From NCBI GenBank assembly GCA_038231495.1, contig JBBRLG010000203.1, forward strand, positions 1 to 11,869: a stretch of DNA of 11,869 nt. Direction: 5' to 3'. The translations under genes and the position numbers were made by a program. This document shows, one piece after another, positions 9,420 to 11,869 of this stretch. The notes below the pieces were generated by a model. That model was not told the DNA's origin and did not search any database. It saw only the letters and a program-made list of their open reading frames with translations. This DNA is from JBBRLG01 sp038231495 (GTDB lineage Bacteria > Planctomycetota > Planctomycetia > Gemmatales > Gemmataceae). Every line of letters starts with the position of its first letter. Position 1 is the stretch's first letter.

Positions 9420-10802
9420 ATGAATTTCATCACCCGTATCGTCATCCTGGCTTTCGGCGCCCTGACGCGCAACATCATGCGTTCGGCGTTGACCACGCTG
9501 GGCATCGTCATCGGCATCGCGGCAGTGATCGGCGTCGTGGAAATGGGCCAGGGGTCGTCGGCGGCGGTGCAAAAGACCATCGCCAGTATGGGTGCCGACA
9601 ACCTGCTCGTGCAGCCCGGCACCGCGTCCAGCGGCGGCGTCAGCTTCGGCAGCGGCAGCGTCATCACGCTGACTCCGCAAGACTGCGACGCCATCCTGCG
9701 CGAGTGTCCCGCCGTCGCCAGTGCCGCGCCGGTGGTCCGCGCCCGCACGCAGATCGTCTACGGCAACAAGAACTGGGTGCCCATGTACATCTACGGCACC
9801 ACGCCCTCGTTCCTGGTCGTGCGCGACTGGCAGGAGCTGGAGGAAGGCGACATGTTCAGCGACCGCGACGTGCGCAACGGCAGCAAGGTGTGCGTCATCG
9901 GCCAGACGCTGGTGAAGGAACTGTTCCCGGTCGAATCGCCGATCAACAAGGAGATTCGGGTGGGCAACGTCAGCTTCAAGATCGTCGGCGTTCTCAGCCG
10001 GAAGGGCGCGAACATGATGGGGCTGGACCAGGACGACATCGTGCTGGCCCCGTGGACGACGATCAAGTACCGGGTCAGCGGCGGCACGCTGGCGAGCGTC
10101 AACCAGAGCACTTCCGGCGGCGGCGACGTGACGCAGCAGATCAATTCGCTGAGCCAGCCCTACCCCGGCCAGTCGAACGCCGCGCAGTACCCGGTGCAGT
10201 CGGCGATGCAAATGGCCGACACGCCGCAGCCGGTGCGGTTTACTAACGTGGATCAAATCCTGACGCGCGCTTCTTCGACCGAGGAGATCCCCAACGCGAT
10301 CCGGCAGATGACCGAATTGTTGCACGAACGGCACCGCATCAAGTCGGGCCAGCCGGACGACTTCGACATCCGCGACATGACGGAAATGACCAAGGCGTTG
10401 TCGTCCACATCGGTGCTGATGCTGCGGCTGCTGGTGGTCGTGGCGGCGATCTCGCTGGTGGTCGGCGGCATGGGCATCATGAACATCATGCTGGTGTCGG
10501 TCACGGAACGGACGCGCGAGATCGGCCTGCGCATGGCGGTCGGCGCGCGGGCGGCGGACATCTTACGGCAATTCCTGGTGGAGGCGGTGCTACTGTGCCT
10601 GATCGGCGGTGCGGTAGGCATCCTGCTGGGCCGCGGCGGCTCGTGGCTGGTGTCCACGATCTTGCACTGGCCGACGCAGATGTCGATCCCGGCAATCGTC
10701 GCGGCGGTGCTGGTCTCGGCGACGGTGGGGCTGGTATTTGGTTACTACCCTGCGTGGAAGGCTTCGCGGTTGGACCCGATCGAAGCGTTGCGGTATGAGT
10801 AA
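9420..10802 (+). CDS. ABC transporter permease, MacB/FtsX type
   Basis: A 460-residue inner-membrane subunit of a MacAB-like mechanotransmission pump. It has one N-terminal membrane helix (RSALTTLGIVIGIAAVIGVVEMGQG, about residues 20-45), a large periplasmic domain (about 46-330) and three C-terminal helices at about 333-358, 384-410 and 420-445. FtsX-type signatures are present: REIGLRMAVGAR and the C-terminus PAWKASRLDPIEALRYE. The periplasmic part holds a Ser/Gly/Gln-rich insert (STSGGGDVTQQINSLSQ onward, about 225-270) not usual in E. coli MacB. ATG 9420 is preferred because GGGAGAG at 9407-9413 lies six bases upstream and MNFITRI fits family starts. In-frame ATGs at 9387 and 9405 are also possible; 9405 has AGGAG nearby. 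The 94-base gap from the ATPase gene contains palindrome E4. The cargo could be an antibiotic, peptide or lipid. Confidence 0.92.
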   Translation: MNFITRIVILAFGALTRNIMRSALTTLGIVIGIAAVIGVVEMGQGSSAAVQKTIASMGADNLLVQPGTASSGGVSFGSGSVITLTPQDCDAILRECPAVASAAPVVRARTQIVYGNKNWVPMYIYGTTPSFLVVRDWQELEEGDMFSDRDVRNGSKVCVIGQTLVKELFPVESPINKEIRVGNVSFKIVGVLSRKGANMMGLDQDDIVLAPWTTIKYRVSGGTLASVNQSTSGGGDVTQQINSLSQPYPGQSNAAQYPVQSAMQMADTPQPVRFTNVDQILTRASSTEEIPNAIRQMTELLHERHRIKSGQPDDFDIRDMTEMTKALSSTSVLMLRLLVVVAAISLVVGGMGIMNIMLVSVTERTREIGLRMAVGARAADILRQFLVEAVLLCLIGGAVGILLGRGGSWLVSTILHWPTQMSIPAIVAAVLVSATVGLVFGYYPAWKASRLDPIEALRYE

Positions 10803-10897
10803 TTCGCACAAAGAAGCTGTGCCGCATGGGGTGGAGATGGCGGCAGTTCATTTATGGCAACGGCCGTAAATTGACCTGTCACCAGTTTCCCCCGGTC

Positions 10898-10957
10898 TAC
10901 GAACCGTGACAAGGCGGGCCGGCTAGTGGCGGCCGGCCCACCTTGTTGCGGTTCGTA
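10898..10957. repeat. 26-bp inverted repeat (element E5) downstream of the efflux operon
   Basis: Arms 10898-10923 and 10932-10957 match in reverse complement at 23 of 26 positions, with an 8-base loop (TAGTGGCG). The inner part is very GC-rich (GGGCCGGC/GCCGGCCC). It sits 95 bases after the permease stop codon and could form a terminator-like hairpin, but no T-tract follows. The rest of the 10803-11105 gap contains no gene that I can support on either strand. Confidence 0.85.
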
Positions 10958-11105
10958 CTGCGCCGCGCTGCTTACCGCCTCCACGGAAATTGCCACAACA
11001 ATTTCAAGCAGATACCTTGCTGAGCGACCAAAAGTCGCGCACAATACCAATGTTCAGGTACGAATTTGCCCAAGCGAACTCCACGCCGCCTTCAGGAAAG
11101 CCGCG

Positions 11106-11869
11106 ATGCCCTTGAGGAAAAACGCTTTGGCAGTGTTCCAAGCTTGGTACGACGCCCTACCGCGTCCCAAGTCGGGCAGCGGTGCGCCGGCCAAGGGTTC
11201 CGTCGCGGTTGGGCTGGTTCTGTTGGAGCGGTTAAAGGAAAATTTCGACCTGCGTTTAGCCTCCCACTTGGCTCCCGGAGGGGCACAAATTCAAGGAGCC
11301 TCTGGCGCTGCCGTTCGCGCCATCCTGACAAGATTCGGGGAAACAAGACCGTTTGTTGGTGAAGGTGGACGGACCAACAGCGGAACTCCCGCCATCGCTA
11401 ATACGCTCCTACGGTCGGTAGGAGCAGCCGGCTTAAACGAATTGACCCGTGATGGTAGGGCTGAAATGCTAACTGCCTTTCAAGCGAAGCTGATCCAGGA
11501 GTTACATCGGTATCCAAACTGGGTACAGCTAAAGGTCGCCTTCCAGCGGTCAGAAAGTGTGCAGCAGTTCATCGCCGACCTTTTGGGCAAGGCTGAGAAA
11601 AAGGGCGTCCACGGTTCAGTGGCACGATTCCTTGTGGGAGCGGTACTCCGGTTAAGCTTTTCCGAATTCGTTGTCCTAAATCGGTCTGACTCGTTCTCCG
11701 ACAATTCTTCGCAGGTGTCGGGCGATTTTCTGGTCGTGACTCCACCGACCTTCCAGCGGTGTTTCCGGCCTGCTATGGTGGCAGGAGTACCAGGAGGGAA
11801 GGGCCATGATCGAACCAGACTGGTCGCTGTGCGCCTGTCCAAATCCCGCGTGTGCCGCCTACGGCCAGC
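11106..11869 (+). CDS. DUF4928-like protein, 3' end apparently cut by an insertion sequence; open to window edge
   Basis: The frame is free of stop codons from 10875 to the window end. ATG 11106 is the likely start, with AGGA at 11094-11097. The product begins MPLRKNALAVFQAWYDALPR and shows GSVAVGLVLLERLKENFDL, then a Gly-rich segment GASGAAVRAILTRFGE with EGGRTNSGT at residues 86-94, and later HGSVARFLVGAVLRLSF and a G-D-F at 206-208. This order resembles DUF4928 proteins, which I recall as often lying next to cytosine DNA methyltransferases in restriction-modification loci. No methyltransferase is visible here. After about residue 209 the sequence stops resembling the family and becomes arginine-rich, where insertion-sequence DNA appears to begin (about 11730). 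Codon use is unlike the neighbours: five TTA leucines, plus AGA and GGA codons. The gene is probably a recent arrival that is now broken. Family assignment is from memory of motifs and is moderate. Confidence 0.6.
   Translation, partial: MPLRKNALAVFQAWYDALPRPKSGSGAPAKGSVAVGLVLLERLKENFDLRLASHLAPGGAQIQGASGAAVRAILTRFGETRPFVGEGGRTNSGTPAIANTLLRSVGAAGLNELTRDGRAEMLTAFQAKLIQELHRYPNWVQLKVAFQRSESVQQFIADLLGKAEKKGVHGSVARFLVGAVLRLSFSEFVVLNRSDSFSDNSSQVSGDFLVVTPPTFQRCFRPAMVAGVPGGKGHDRTRLVAVRLSKSRVCRLRP
11774..11779 (+). promoter_or_regulatory. Possible extended -10 promoter of the transposase
   Basis: TATGGT at 11774-11779 is preceded by TG at the extended -10 position (TGCTATGGT). A poor -35 match, TTCCAG, is at 11751-11756, with a 17-base spacer. 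It lies 26 bases before the transposase start. Confidence 0.3.
11806..11869 (+). CDS. Transposase, N-terminal fragment with zinc-finger cysteines
   Basis: ATG 11806 follows a near-ideal ribosome site, AGGAGGG at 11792-11798, with a 7-base spacing. The first 21 residues contain C-A-C-P-N-P-A-C at positions 9-16, followed by AAYGQ. This resembles the first half of the zinc-ribbon that opens IS1-like (InsA-type) transposases and many planctomycete IS proteins, where a second cysteine pair (CRTCG) would follow outside the window. The gene runs in a different frame (+1) from the DUF4928-like gene it overlaps. Only 63 coding bases are visible, so the IS family cannot be fixed. Confidence 0.55.
   Translation, partial: MIEPDWSLCACPNPACAAYGQ

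Larger units (their letters stand above)
11730..11869 (+). mobile_element. Left end of a probable insertion sequence, continuing past the window
   Basis: The DUF4928-like reading frame loses family resemblance at about 11730. A possible terminal motif GGTCG-N9-CGACC lies at 11732-11750, followed by a likely promoter, a strong ribosome site and a zinc-finger transposase start. The exact end is uncertain by roughly ten bases, because the other end and any target duplication lie outside the window. The zinc-finger start suggests an IS1-like or related element. Confidence 0.5.

Noticed and set aside
11066..11362. A 98-codon + strand frame starting MPKRTPRRLQ
   Set aside because: It lies in another frame of the DUF4928-like gene, which has a longer open frame and recognisable motifs.
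11405..11425. Hairpin GCTCCTAC-N5-GTAGGAGC
   Set aside because: The 8-bp stem lies inside the DUF4928-like coding frame and keeps the frame intact; it may be chance, and no T-tract follows.

Overview
The window looks like a piece of a GC-rich planctomycete chromosome, most likely from the Gemmata group. The main evidence is a long secreted protein with about 14 'SPDGK'-type WD40 blades fused to an alpha-helical tail, next to a Tat-exported DUF1501 protein. This gene pair is very characteristic of Planctomycetota. The large palindromic repeats between genes also fit. No rRNA, tRNA or CRISPR array is visible. All recognised genes are on the + strand.

Layout. 1-45: a double-hairpin repeat at the window edge. 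201-1895: an L-lactate/glycolate permease (LctP family). 1896-2305: a 410-base gap with a cluster of a 12-base motif. 2306-4831: the exported WD40/helical protein. 4832-5105: a 162-base MITE-like sequence with inverted ends, followed by a perfect 29-bp palindrome. 5106-6404: the DUF1501 protein. 6405-6650: another palindrome, then a promoter with a palindromic operator. 6651-10802: a compact MarR-controlled efflux operon made of a MarR repressor, a MacA/HlyD-type adaptor, a LolD/MacB-type ATPase and a MacB-type permease. A palindrome lies inside this operon, between ATPase and permease. 10803-11105: a gap with a fifth palindrome. 11106 to the right edge: a reading frame resembling DUF4928 proteins, which I recall as being associated with restriction-modification loci. 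The frame runs into the start of an insertion sequence whose transposase begins at 11806.

How the genes work together. The efflux operon is the one clear functional unit. The MarR protein probably represses its own promoter through the 20-base palindrome at 6607-6626, and the three structural genes build a MacAB-like tripartite pump whose outer-membrane partner (TolC) is not encoded here. The WD40 and DUF1501 genes are probably both exported but are separated by repeats, so co-transcription is uncertain. The lactate permease looks like a stand-alone gene.

The most unusual material is between and after the genes. Five large inverted repeats of different sequence but similar size and design sit at intergenic junctions; several have arms that are themselves hairpins, like paired REP (BIME) elements. 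At the right end, an atypical DUF4928-like gene appears to be cut by an insertion sequence, suggesting a decaying defence gene. I do not see a complete new multi-gene system in this window.
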